Below, piece by piece: positions 42,396 to 50,974 of a DNA stretch of 64,000 bases; the stretch's first letter is position 1, and every line of letters begins with the position of its first letter. Source of the DNA: Clostridiales bacterium (lineage in GTDB: Bacteria; Bacillota; Clostridia; Saccharofermentanales; Saccharofermentanaceae); assembly GCA_017615755.1 (NCBI GenBank), contig JAFZZM010000017.1, positions 1-64,000 of the forward strand, read 5' to 3'. The translations under genes were made by a program, and so were the position numbers. Below the pieces are notes generated by a model. It was not told the origin of the DNA and ran no database searches. It worked only from the letters and a program-made list of their open reading frames with translations.

Positions 42396-45221
42396 ATGAG
42401 TATTATTACCAAAATCTTTGGTACGCACAGTGATCATGAGATTAAGCGTATTATGCCGATTGTTGAGTCTATTGAGAAGCTTTCGGACCGCTTTTCCGAT
42501 ATGTCTGAAGCAGAGCTTCGCGGAATGTCCGATGTTTTAAAGAAAAGGCTTGCCAATGGCGAAACGACAGACGATATTCTTCCTGAAGCGTTTGCTACCA
42601 TCCGTGAAGCAGCTTGGCGTGTATTGGGCATGCGTCCATACCGTGTACAGCTTATTGGTGGTATCATTCTCCATCAGGGCCGTATCGCTGAAATGAAGAC
42701 TGGTGAAGGTAAGACTTTGGTGGCTACTCTTCCGGTTTACTTAAATGCCCTTACTGGTAGAGGCGTTCACGTTGTAACCGTAAACGATTACCTGGCTCGA
42801 CGCGATAGTGAGTGGATGGGTAAGGTTTACAGATATCTTGGACTCACAGTCGGTCTGATCGTGCATGACCTGGATAATACAGAACGCCGCAAGGCTTACA
42901 ATGCCGATATTACTTATGGTACAAACAATGAATTCGGATTCGACTATCTGCGTGACAACATGGTAGATAAGAAAGAGAAGATGGTGCAGAGAGAGCTTGC
43001 ATTTGCCATCGTCGACGAGGTCGATAGTATCCTCATCGATGAAGCCCGTACTCCTCTTATTATTTCCGGTATGGGCGGCGAGTCTTCTGATATGTATACG
43101 AAAGCAGACCGTTTCGTAAAGACTTTGAAGAAGTACGTCGTAGTTGAGACTGACGAAAAAGTGGACATTGACGATATCAGTGGTGACTGTGACTACGTTG
43201 TTGATGAGAAGGCTAAGTCTGCTGTTCTCACGGCAAATGGTATCGCTAAGGCTGAGAAACACTTTAATGTTAATAACCTTTCCGATCCGGAAAATTTCGA
43301 CCTGCAGCACTACATCAACAATGCTTTGAAGGCTAACGGAACGATGGAACGTGACCAGAAGTATGTTGTTACAAACGGCGAAGTTATTATCGTTGATGAT
43401 TTTACCGGCCGTCTTATGTATGGTCGTCGTTTCAGTGATGGCTTGCATCAGGCTATTGAGGCGAAGGAAGGCGTTAAGGTAGAGCGTGAGTCGAAGACAC
43501 TTGCTACCATTACTTTCCAGAATTACTTCCGTATGTATGATAAGCTGGCAGGTATGACCGGTACTGCGTATACCGAAGAAGCTGAGTTCCGTCAGATCTA
43601 TAGTCTGGATGTTATTCAGATCCCGACAAACAGACCGATTGCACGTATCGATGAACACGATGCTGTATACAAGAATCAGAGCGGTAAGTATGCTGCTGTA
43701 TTGAGACAGGTAAAGGAAGCTCATGAAAAGGGTCAGCCGGTACTTGTTGGTACAGTTGAGGTAAGTAAATCCGAGTTCTTGTCTAAGATCTTCACACGTG
43801 CGGGTATCAAGCATGAAGTATTGAACGCTAAGAACCACCTGCGAGAGGCTGAGATCGTTGCTCAGGCCGGTCGTTATGGTGCTGTTACGATCGCTACAAA
43901 CATGGCTGGTCGTGGTACGGATATTCTGCTTGGTGGTAACCCTGAGTTTATGGCGAAACAGGAGATGCGTAAACTCGGATACACCGAGGAATTGATCGAT
44001 GCGTCTACTGCATATAACGAAACAGACGATGAGCTTATCCTTGAAGCACGTCAGCGTTTCTCCACACTGAACAAAGAGTTCAAGGAGAAGATCAAAGATG
44101 AAACCGAGAAGGTAATCGATGCCGGCGGACTTTTCATTATTGGTACAGAACGTCATGAATCTCGTCGTATCGATAACCAGTTGCGTGGTCGTGCAGGTCG
44201 TCAAGGTGACCCGGGACGCACGAAGTTCTTCCTGGCTTTGGATGACGATCTCATGCGTTTGTTTGGTGGTGACCGTGCAAATGCTGCATTTGAGACACTC
44301 GGCGTAGATGAGACTGTTGAGATCCAGTCCGGTCTTCTTTCCAGACAGATCGAGAGTGCGCAGAAGAAGGTTGAGGGTAACAACTTCAGTATCCGTCGTC
44401 ACGTTCTTGAGTACGACGATGTTATGAACGTTCAGCGTAACTTGATCTACGAACAGAGACGTAAGGTTCTCGATGGTGATGATATCCACGATACAATCAA
44501 GAAGATGCTCTCTTCTGTTGCTGAAACAACGGTAAGTAATGTTTCTCTTGACGGATCGATCAACAGTGAAGAGTGTGTTGGCTTGAAAGCGACTATTCTT
44601 GATGTTTTCGGTGATGTTGATGTTGTTAAGGATCTTTCCAAGGCAATCAGCGAGAAGAAAGCTGTTGATGCTTCCGAGATCTCCGATGCATTGGTAGAGC
44701 AGGGTCTTGATAAACTTGAAAAGCGTGATGAAGAGCTGACTCCGGAAGTATTCCGTGAGGCTGAGCGTCAGATCCTCCTGTTCAACGTTGACCAGAAGTG
44801 GATGGATCACATCGATGCCATGGATCAGCTGCGTAACGCAATCGGTATGAGAAGCGTTGGTCAGAAGGATCCGGTTGTTGAGTACAGAATTGAAGGTTCT
44901 GAGATGTTTGACGAGATGAATGCACTCATCAAGAACGATACAGTTCGTCTTATCATGAAGGCAAATATCGAAGCTGGTCAGAAGATCGAAAGAAAGTCTT
45001 CTGTTAAGAAACTCCAGGAAGGTCATGGTAGTGCTCAGCTGGATGCAGTTGCTAAGCGTGCTCAGTCTGGTGTAGATGCTAAGGAGCATCAGCAGGCCGG
45101 CACAACTGAAAACCGTGAACCTGCAAAGAGAGACTCCAAGAAGGTAGGCCGTAACGATCCTTGTCCGTGCGGAAGTGGTAAGAAGTATAAGAACTGCTGT
45201 GGAAAGGATGTCAATGACTGA
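42396..45221 (+). CDS. secA: Preprotein translocase ATPase SecA
   Basis: 941 aa. SecA drives secretory proteins through SecYEG. Seen: Walker A MKTGEGKTLVATLPVYL, DEAD region VDEVDSILIDEARTPLI, the preprotein cross-linking domain after it, NBD2 with ATNMAGRGTDILLGGNP and RGRAGRQGDPG, the helical scaffold with WMDHIDAMDQLR, and the C-terminal SEC-C zinc motif [13 protein letters not shown]. About 60 residues of charged linker precede the zinc motif. It overlaps the purine-nucleoside phosphorylase start by eight bases. A very long antisense frame across it is a codon-use shadow. Confidence 0.98.
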   Translation: MSIITKIFGTHSDHEIKRIMPIVESIEKLSDRFSDMSEAELRGMSDVLKKRLANGETTDDILPEAFATIREAAWRVLGMRPYRVQLIGGIILHQGRIAEMKTGEGKTLVATLPVYLNALTGRGVHVVTVNDYLARRDSEWMGKVYRYLGLTVGLIVHDLDNTERRKAYNADITYGTNNEFGFDYLRDNMVDKKEKMVQRELAFAIVDEVDSILIDEARTPLIISGMGGESSDMYTKADRFVKTLKKYVVVETDEKVDIDDISGDCDYVVDEKAKSAVLTANGIAKAEKHFNVNNLSDPENFDLQHYINNALKANGTMERDQKYVVTNGEVIIVDDFTGRLMYGRRFSDGLHQAIEAKEGVKVERESKTLATITFQNYFRMYDKLAGMTGTAYTEEAEFRQIYSLDVIQIPTNRPIARIDEHDAVYKNQSGKYAAVLRQVKEAHEKGQPVLVGTVEVSKSEFLSKIFTRAGIKHEVLNAKNHLREAEIVAQAGRYGAVTIATNMAGRGTDILLGGNPEFMAKQEMRKLGYTEELIDASTAYNETDDELILEARQRFSTLNKEFKEKIKDETEKVIDAGGLFIIGTERHESRRIDNQLRGRAGRQGDPGRTKFFLALDDDLMRLFGGDRANAAFETLGVDETVEIQSGLLSRQIESAQKKVEGNNFSIRRHVLEYDDVMNVQRNLIYEQRRKVLDGDDIHDTIKKMLSSVAETTVSNVSLDGSINSEECVGLKATILDVFGDVDVVKDLSKAISEKKAVDASEISDALVEQGLDKLEKRDEELTPEVFREAERQILLFNVDQKWMDHIDAMDQLRNAIGMRSVGQKDPVVEYRIEGSEMFDEMNALIKNDTVRLIMKANIEAGQKIERKSSVKKLQEGHGSAQLDAVAKRAQSGVDAKEHQQAGTTENREPAKRDSKKVGRNDPCPCGSGKKYKNCCGKDVND

Positions 45222-46047
45222 TCAGAATTTTTCTTTGAAGATCAATGAAGCCACCGAGTATATCTCCGGTGTGCTTCCGGAGATTCCGGATACTTGTCTG
45301 GTGCTTGGTTCCGGTCTTGGTGCGTTGACAGATCGAGTAGAAGTACTTGCGACTATTTCCTATGCGAATATTCCGCACTTTTTCAAGACTACCGTTCCGG
45401 GACATGAGGGCGTGCTTGTTTATGGCGTGCTTTCCGGAAAGAAGACACTGATCATGAAAGGCCGTTTTCACTTCTATGAAGGCCATTCCACGCAGGAAAT
45501 AACCTTTTATGTTCGTGTTATGGCGAAGCTGGGTGTGAAGAACCTGATACTGACTAATGCTGCCGGTGGAATAAATCCGGCCATGAAGCCGAGTGAGCTG
45601 ATGCTCATTACCGATCATATTTCGTTCTTATGTGATTCTCCGCTTCGTGGAGCAAATCTGGACGAATTCGGCGTTCGTTTCCCGGATCAGTCATGTGTAT
45701 ACGATAAGAATTTTATTAACATCATGCTCGGATGTGCAGAAGAATTGGGTATTACGCTGCATCAGGGTGTATATGCATATACACGAGGACCGCAGTATGA
45801 AACTCCTGCGGAGATCCGTGCTTTGAAAGCATGGGGAGCTGACGCAGTGGGTATGTCTACTGTAGCAGAAGCTATTTGTGCAAGCCATAGCGGTTTGCGC
45901 ATCATGGCTCTTTCCTGTATTTCTAATCTTGCTGCAGGCATTTCTCCGACGCCGTTATCACATAAGGAAGTAATGGAGAGCGCGCTGGCGGCTTCTGAAA
46001 ACAGCATCGCGCTTCTTGAGAGATTCTTTTCTAAACTGGAGGGTTAA
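45214..46047 (+). CDS. punA: Purine-nucleoside phosphorylase (inosine/guanosine type)
   Basis: 277 aa trimeric PNP, which splits inosine or guanosine with phosphate to the base and ribose-1-P. Seen: VLGSGLGALTDRV (phosphate loop), MKGRFHFYEGHS, TNAAGGINPAMKPSELMLI, GPQYETPAEIR and GMSTVAEA, then CISNLAAGI with the base-binding Asn. An earlier in-frame start exists inside secA, but ATG 45214 has SD GGAAAGG and gives the standard N-terminus. It is followed by the SAH hydrolase gene one base after the stop codon. Confidence 0.94.
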   Translation: MTDQNFSLKINEATEYISGVLPEIPDTCLVLGSGLGALTDRVEVLATISYANIPHFFKTTVPGHEGVLVYGVLSGKKTLIMKGRFHFYEGHSTQEITFYVRVMAKLGVKNLILTNAAGGINPAMKPSELMLITDHISFLCDSPLRGANLDEFGVRFPDQSCVYDKNFINIMLGCAEELGITLHQGVYAYTRGPQYETPAEIRALKAWGADAVGMSTVAEAICASHSGLRIMALSCISNLAAGISPTPLSHKEVMESALAASENSIALLERFFSKLEG

Positions 46048-46048
46048 T

Positions 46049-47311
46049 ATGAGTGAACTGCCTCTTTACGAGATCAAAGATATAGCTTTAGCTCCCAATG
46101 GACAGCATAAGATTGACTGGGCATACAGAAATATGCCTGTTCTTCGTGAGATAGAGAAAGAACTTAAGGCTACTAAGCCATTTGAGGGCCTTAAGATTTC
46201 GGTTAGTGTTCATGTTGAAGCAAAGACGGCATGTCTTGCTCTTGTTCTTCGTGAAGGTGGCGCTGATGTAGCTCTTACAGGTTGTAACCCGCTTTCTACA
46301 CAGGATGATGTTGCTGCAGCACTCGTTGAGCGCGGAATGAAGGTTTACTGCATTCATGGCGCGGATCCGGAGACATATCGCAGACATCTTGAAATGACAT
46401 TGGCTTTTGGTCCGGATATCGTTATCGATGATGGCGGCGATCTTGCTATGTTGCTTCATTCTACACATAGTCATCTTGTTCCGAAAATGCTTGGAGCATG
46501 TGAGGAAACAACTACAGGTGTTCATAGACTTAAGATCCTGGAAGAAGAGGGAAGACTTGCATACCCTGTTATTGCCGTAAATGATGCCCGTTGTAAGCAT
46601 CTTTTTGATAATCGTTTTGGTACCGGTCAATCTGTCTGGACAGCGATCATGGCTACTACAAACCTTGTTGTTGCCGGAAAACAGGTCGTTGTTGCCGGTT
46701 TTGGTATGTGTGGTAAGGGTGTTGCTCTTCGTGCAAAAGGCATGGGTGCCCGTGTAATCGTTACCGAGATCGATCCGGTCAAGGCATGCGAGGCAATCAT
46801 GGAAGGTTACGAAGTCATGACCATGGACGAGGCCGCTCCTCTTGGTGATGTGTTTGTTACGGTTACAGGCTGCAAAGATGTAATCACTACGAAGCACTTC
46901 AAGAAGATGAAAGATGGCGCAATCTGCTGCAATGCAGGTCATTTTGATGTTGAGATCAATCTCGTTCAGCTTGCTGAACTGGCTACAGAGAAGAAAGTCC
47001 TCAGACAGAATATCGATGGTTATGTTATGGATGACGGACGTACGATCTGCATTCTTGCAGAAGGCCGTCTGGTAAATCTTGCTTCCGGTGACGGTCATCC
47101 GGTCGAGATCATGGATATGAGTTTTGCTCTTCAGGCCCAGAGTGCAAGATATATTGCACAGCATGGAAAAACTCTGGCGAGACATGTTTACGACACGCCT
47201 GAAGCAATCGATGACAGGGTCGGTGAGTTCCTGCTGAAGGCAAAGGGTTGTTCTATTGATAAACTGACACCTGAACAGGATCACTATATTCATTCTTGGA
47301 ATCTGGAGTAA
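46049..47311 (+). CDS. ahcY: S-adenosylhomocysteinase (SAH hydrolase family)
   Basis: 420 aa. The enzyme splits SAH to homocysteine and adenosine, relieving inhibition of methyltransferases. Seen: SVHVEAKTACLAL, GCNPLSTQDDVAAAL, VIDDGGDLAMLLH, EETTTGVHRL with the substrate-binding Glu, NDARCKHLFDNRFGTGQS with the catalytic Lys, and the NAD loop VVAGFGMCGKGVALRAKGMG. The length and the C-terminus (DHYIHSWNLE) match the short archaeal/Thermotoga-like form without the insert of the mammalian enzyme. SD GGAGGG precedes ATG 46049. The flanking PNP and deaminase genes suggest nucleoside salvage; S-inosylhomocysteine could be the real substrate (inference). Confidence 0.93.
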   Translation: MSELPLYEIKDIALAPNGQHKIDWAYRNMPVLREIEKELKATKPFEGLKISVSVHVEAKTACLALVLREGGADVALTGCNPLSTQDDVAAALVERGMKVYCIHGADPETYRRHLEMTLAFGPDIVIDDGGDLAMLLHSTHSHLVPKMLGACEETTTGVHRLKILEEEGRLAYPVIAVNDARCKHLFDNRFGTGQSVWTAIMATTNLVVAGKQVVVAGFGMCGKGVALRAKGMGARVIVTEIDPVKACEAIMEGYEVMTMDEAAPLGDVFVTVTGCKDVITTKHFKKMKDGAICCNAGHFDVEINLVQLAELATEKKVLRQNIDGYVMDDGRTICILAEGRLVNLASGDGHPVEIMDMSFALQAQSARYIAQHGKTLARHVYDTPEAIDDRVGEFLLKAKGCSIDKLTPEQDHYIHSWNLE

Positions 47312-47319
47312 CTGGATAA

Positions 47320-48642
47320 ATGAAAAAGACCGTTCTTTTTTCCGATATTACTATCGTTTCTTCCCATGATGATGTGAAAGCGACGGTTATGGAGAATGCT
47401 TTTTGTGTAGTCTCCGATGACCGTATCTGCTATGTTGGACAGTCAAAAGAAGCAGCTCTGGAGAAGGCAGAGAGCCTTTCTTCCGGGGATTTCGAGACTT
47501 ATGATGGTCGAAACAAGATCCTTGCTCCGACGTTTGCCAATGCACATGCTCATACGCCAATGTCCATTTTCAGGAATATAGCGGATGACTTTGCACTTCA
47601 GGACTGGCTGTTTAATGAGATCATTCCAAGAGAAGACCGCATGATCGCTGATGATTTTACTTATGGTCATCTTTTGACATTGGCCGAAATGATCGAGGGT
47701 GGAACGGCTTGCGCGGCCAATATGTATGACGGAGCAGATCAGATCACTTTGGCGTCTGCTGAGGCAGGTTTCCGTCTGCAACAGACAGCTATGGGTAAGA
47801 CCTTTAAAGACGGTGTATGGTCTGCTGACAGTAAGAATGTAGAAGATTTTATAGCGCTTTGTAATGAGAAGGGTAAAGGTCTTATCAAACCAAGTCTTCT
47901 TGTACATTCCGTTTATCTCTATCCGGGATCTTTTTATGCGGATCTTTCTGAACTTGCAAAGAAATATGAGATTCCTGTAAGTGTCCATATTTCCGAAACG
48001 ATCAAAGAGAATGAGGATTGCCTGAGCAGTTACGGATGTACTCCGGTCGAATATCTTGATCAGACAGGACTTTTGAGTGATACGACTGTGGCTGCTCACT
48101 GTGTTCATCTTACGGAAAACGATATGCGAATTCTTTCCGAGAGAAAGACATGGGTCGCCCATAATGCTTCAAGTAATATGAAGCTTGCATCCGGTTTTGC
48201 GGATATGGTAGGTATGCAGAAGGCCGGTATAAGACTTTGTCTTGGTACAGATGGCGCTTCCAGTAATAACAACCAGGATATGTTCATCGAGATGCGACTG
48301 GCTTCCTTTATGGCAAAAGGAAAGACTTATGATCCTACGGTTATGTGTGCTTCTGACGTGTTCCACATGGCTACCCGAAACGGTTATCTGGCATGCGGTT
48401 TTGAGGACTGTGGTATTATAGAAGAAGGCATGAAGGCTGATATTCAGATCATTGATTATGATTGCCCGCAGATGTGGCCTCTTGGAAATCCGGTTTCTTC
48501 TTTGGTATATTCTTGTGGTCCGAAGTGTGTGGAATCCGTTATGATTGACGGCCGGTTTGTCCTTTATAAGCATGATCTGACGACTATCGATTTTGAAAAA
48601 GTCAAGTTTGAAACTAAAAAGACGATGGAGAGATTGAAATAA
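47320..48642 (+). CDS. mtaD: 5-methylthioadenosine/S-adenosylhomocysteine deaminase family amidohydrolase
   Basis: 440 aa metal-dependent amidohydrolase. Metal ligands: ANAHAHTP (HxH) near residue 75, VSVHISET, AHCVHL and LGTDGASSNNNQDMF (Asp). The C-terminal strand part with GMKADIQIIDYDCPQMWPL completes the composite domain. The family deaminates MTA, SAH or 5'-deoxyadenosine to the inosine forms; the nearby SAH hydrolase and PNP support this. It follows ahcY by eight bases. tRNA-Arg starts 24 bases after the stop and may be read from the same transcript. Confidence 0.9.
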   Translation: MKKTVLFSDITIVSSHDDVKATVMENAFCVVSDDRICYVGQSKEAALEKAESLSSGDFETYDGRNKILAPTFANAHAHTPMSIFRNIADDFALQDWLFNEIIPREDRMIADDFTYGHLLTLAEMIEGGTACAANMYDGADQITLASAEAGFRLQQTAMGKTFKDGVWSADSKNVEDFIALCNEKGKGLIKPSLLVHSVYLYPGSFYADLSELAKKYEIPVSVHISETIKENEDCLSSYGCTPVEYLDQTGLLSDTTVAAHCVHLTENDMRILSERKTWVAHNASSNMKLASGFADMVGMQKAGIRLCLGTDGASSNNNQDMFIEMRLASFMAKGKTYDPTVMCASDVFHMATRNGYLACGFEDCGIIEEGMKADIQIIDYDCPQMWPLGNPVSSLVYSCGPKCVESVMIDGRFVLYKHDLTTIDFEKVKFETKKTMERLK

Positions 48643-48666
48643 GAGCCGGTGATACCCGCTCAATAT

Positions 48667-48743
48667 GCGCTTATAGCTCAGCAGGATAGAGCGTCCGCCT
48701 CCTAAGCGGAAGGCCGCTGGTTCGAATCCAGTTAAGTGCACCA
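48667..48743 (+). tRNA. tRNA-Arg (anticodon CCT)
   Basis: The cloverleaf is complete: acceptor GCGCTTA/TAAGTGC (one G-U), D arm, anticodon arm TCCGC-CTCCTAA-GCGGA, T arm with TTCGAAT, discriminator A and encoded CCA (48741-48743). The CCT anticodon reads AGG. No clear promoter of its own lies in the 24 bases upstream. Confidence 0.96.
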
Positions 48744-48747
48744 AAAG

Positions 48748-48780
48748 GAGATCACTCATTTTGTAGTGGTCTCTTTTTTT
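48748..48780 (+). terminator. Intrinsic terminator after tRNA-Arg
   Basis: GAGATCACT pairs with AGTGGTCTC (one G-U), then seven T's. Confidence 0.9.
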
Positions 48781-48800
48781 GTTTGTGAGTAAGTCTGTCA

Positions 48801-48809
48801 TGATATAAT
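48801..48809 (+). promoter_or_regulatory. Extended -10 promoter for the LRR/DUF4214 gene
   Basis: TGA-TATAAT at 48801-48809, with a perfect -10 and a TG extension; the -35 region (GTTTGT) is poor. Confidence 0.65.
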
Positions 48810-48855
48810 GTTCTTGGATTTGAGTGGTTTTGGAAAACAAATGGCGGGTGAGTTT

Positions 48856-50700
48856 ATGATAAAAAAGTGTTTAGGTGTAATTGCCTGCAGTGCTCTGGTA
48901 ATACCCATGGCAATTTCGGTATTTTCTGCAAAAACAGTACGCGCGGAGGCGGATAAGGATGGTTCAGTTGCAATCAATTCCCAGAATTTTCCTGATGATG
49001 CTTTCCGAACGGTCGTTGCCTCCTTTGATGAGAATAAAGACAATGTGCTTTCGAAGGAAGAAATTGCTAAGGTCACAATAATCGAGGCAGTTGAAGCCGG
49101 AATCAGTGATATGAAAGGCATCGAGTATTTCACTGCATTAACAACACTTAAATGTAATCTAAATTTGATCACTGAGTTGGATGTGAGTAAGAACCTGGAT
49201 CTTTGTGTGTTGGAGTGTTCCGATAACAAGATTGAGTCTTTGGATGTAAGTAAGAATACCAAGTTAGTAGAGTTTTACTGCACAAATAATGCTCTGAAAG
49301 AAATAAATGTGTCGACTCTTACGGAATTGGAAATCTTCTGGTGTGCCAAAAATGAGATTGAGTCTTTGGATATCAGTAAGAACACATCGCTTCGTGTGTT
49401 CTCATGTTATAAAAACAAAATCAGTAAACTTGATTTCTCCCACAACCCACACATCACCGGTCTGAGATGTGGTTCAAACAAATTAACTGAACTGGATCTT
49501 TCTAATCTGAAGAATATGCTGTATTTCGCTTGTGAATATAATCAGCTGACGTCTTTGAATGTCAGTTTTATGAAAGAGTTAGTACAGTTGAATGTTGAAG
49601 GTAATCATCTCACCGAGCTGAAGCTTGGAAGACATATGAACTTGGAGAACTTGGATACAGCATATAAAGATCTCACCGTGGTTGATGTTCGAAAGTGCCC
49701 GTTATTGTTGTCGGAGTTCGAGGAGTATGGAATTAAAAACGATGAGTATTTCAAGTATTTATACTGTGGAATACCTTTTGACATAGGAGAGTCGCATGAA
49801 CAATCGGATTACGATAAGATGGGCCGAATCCTCCCGAAAGATACAGAGTCTTATATTGTTTTGTTTACATTAGATTATGCTACAAATCTTTTAGGTTATG
49901 AAGTTCCGGAAGTGCCGGGATATCCGAGAAAACCGATTGAACCGGAAGTTCCGACTTTCGAGGATTTTGTAGAACGTCTTTACACCGTTGCTCTTTCACG
50001 TGAATCTGACCCTGAGGGTAAAACGTTCTGGATCAAGGAAGTAGTAGAAAATGGTAAGACCGGCGCTGACTGTGCACGTTTCTTCTTGCTTGAAGCCCCT
50101 GAATTCATGAATCGTAACCTCACTAACGAGAATTTTGTTGAAACGCTTTATGATACGTTCTTCGACCGTTTAGCCGATGCAGATGGTAAGAATGTCTGGC
50201 TCGATGAGCTTTATTCCGGAAGAAAGACCCGTTCCGATGTGGTGAATGATTTCATTGAGTCCACTGAATGGTGTAACGTCTGCGCTACCTATGGTGTCAA
50301 GTCCGGTGCAGTTTATCACAAGGCGACTAACCCGTCCAAGAACGCGATAGACTTTGCTACAAGACTTTATACTTGCTGCCTCGGACGCGAGCCGGAGAAA
50401 GAAGGCTTAGAGTACTGGGCTTTGGCTCTTACAAATCTCGATAAGACTGGCGCAGAAGCGGCCCAGTTCTTCTTTGAGTCCCAGGAGTTTGTCGGATTTA
50501 AGACACCCATCGTTGAATATCTGACCCGTCTTTACACGACTTTCATGGATCGTGAACCTGCTGACTCGGAAGTCAATTACTGGGTCAATGAGGTTAAGGC
50601 CGGCAGACAGGACCGTCATAGTGTCCTTGTCTTTTTTGCCCAGTCTCCTGAGTTCACTGCAATATGCAAAAAGTACGGTATTGATCGAGGTCAGATCTAA
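48856..50700 (+). CDS. Secreted leucine-rich repeat protein with DUF4214 domains
   Basis: 614 aa from ATG 48856. A signal peptide (MIKKCLGVIACSALVIP, cut near VRA-EA) is followed by an EF-hand/dockerin-like loop DENKDNVLSKEEI. About seven 21-23 residue leucine-rich repeats come next (for example LDVSKNTKLVEFYC; about 75-270). A Pro-rich linker (EVPGYPRKPIEPEVP) leads to four related 50-60 residue units forming two DUF4214 pairs (from about 375; FVERLYTVALSRESDPEG, FATRLYTCCLGREPEKEG). DUF4214 occurs in surface proteins of clostridia and is thought to bind ligands or the surface. No LPxTG or anchor is seen. Earlier ATGs (48808, 48841) lack an SD. Confidence 0.85.
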   Translation: MIKKCLGVIACSALVIPMAISVFSAKTVRAEADKDGSVAINSQNFPDDAFRTVVASFDENKDNVLSKEEIAKVTIIEAVEAGISDMKGIEYFTALTTLKCNLNLITELDVSKNLDLCVLECSDNKIESLDVSKNTKLVEFYCTNNALKEINVSTLTELEIFWCAKNEIESLDISKNTSLRVFSCYKNKISKLDFSHNPHITGLRCGSNKLTELDLSNLKNMLYFACEYNQLTSLNVSFMKELVQLNVEGNHLTELKLGRHMNLENLDTAYKDLTVVDVRKCPLLLSEFEEYGIKNDEYFKYLYCGIPFDIGESHEQSDYDKMGRILPKDTESYIVLFTLDYATNLLGYEVPEVPGYPRKPIEPEVPTFEDFVERLYTVALSRESDPEGKTFWIKEVVENGKTGADCARFFLLEAPEFMNRNLTNENFVETLYDTFFDRLADADGKNVWLDELYSGRKTRSDVVNDFIESTEWCNVCATYGVKSGAVYHKATNPSKNAIDFATRLYTCCLGREPEKEGLEYWALALTNLDKTGAEAAQFFFESQEFVGFKTPIVEYLTRLYTTFMDREPADSEVNYWVNEVKAGRQDRHSVLVFFAQSPEFTAICKKYGIDRGQI

Positions 50701-50712
50701 GCATTCGTTCTG

Positions 50713-50721
50713 TGTTATACT
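50713..50721 (+). promoter_or_regulatory. Possible extended -10 promoter
   Basis: TGT-TATACT at 50713-50721, 39 bases before the small membrane gene; no clear -35. Confidence 0.5.
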
Positions 50722-50759
50722 GTAAATATGTTACACTTCTTCACGAAGGGGGGACGTCT

Positions 50760-50924
50760 ATGTGTGAAAGTGCTTTTCAATTAGCAAAAGTGGTAAAGAC
50801 CGGAGATGTCGTGAATGCACTTTTTAAGTATGGCCCGATAATTCTGTTCGGCATAGGAGGGATCATTTTCCTGATTATGGCGATTCTTTCCTGGAAAGAA
50901 TATTTTAGTAATCGTAAGCATTAA
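50760..50924 (+). CDS. Tiny single-pass membrane protein
   Basis: 54 aa from ATG 50760, SD GGGGGG-A. One central helix (about 24-44; GPIILFGIGGIIFLIMAIL) with a basic tail (NRKH). Not recognised. It has a candidate promoter and a strong terminator of its own, so it looks like a real single-gene unit. Open to doubt because of size. Confidence 0.6.
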   Translation: MCESAFQLAKVVKTGDVVNALFKYGPIILFGIGGIIFLIMAILSWKEYFSNRKH

Positions 50925-50951
50925 AAAAACTGCCTTGCGGCAGTTTTTTTA
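50923..50951. terminator. Bidirectional terminator
   Basis: AAAAAAACTGCC-TTGC-GGCAGTTTTTTT, a perfect 12-bp inverted repeat between the small membrane gene and the convergent nitrogenase-like operon. Confidence 0.95.
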
Positions 50952-50974
50952 TGTCATTAGTTTATGACGTCAGA

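Noticed and set aside
42741..45089. Long open frame of 782 codons antisense to secA
   Set aside because: It lies wholly opposite a complete secA, has no recognisable domain or SD, and reflects codon bias of the sense gene. Similar antisense frames opposite icd (30099-31256) and ahcY (46088-47293) were rejected for the same reason.
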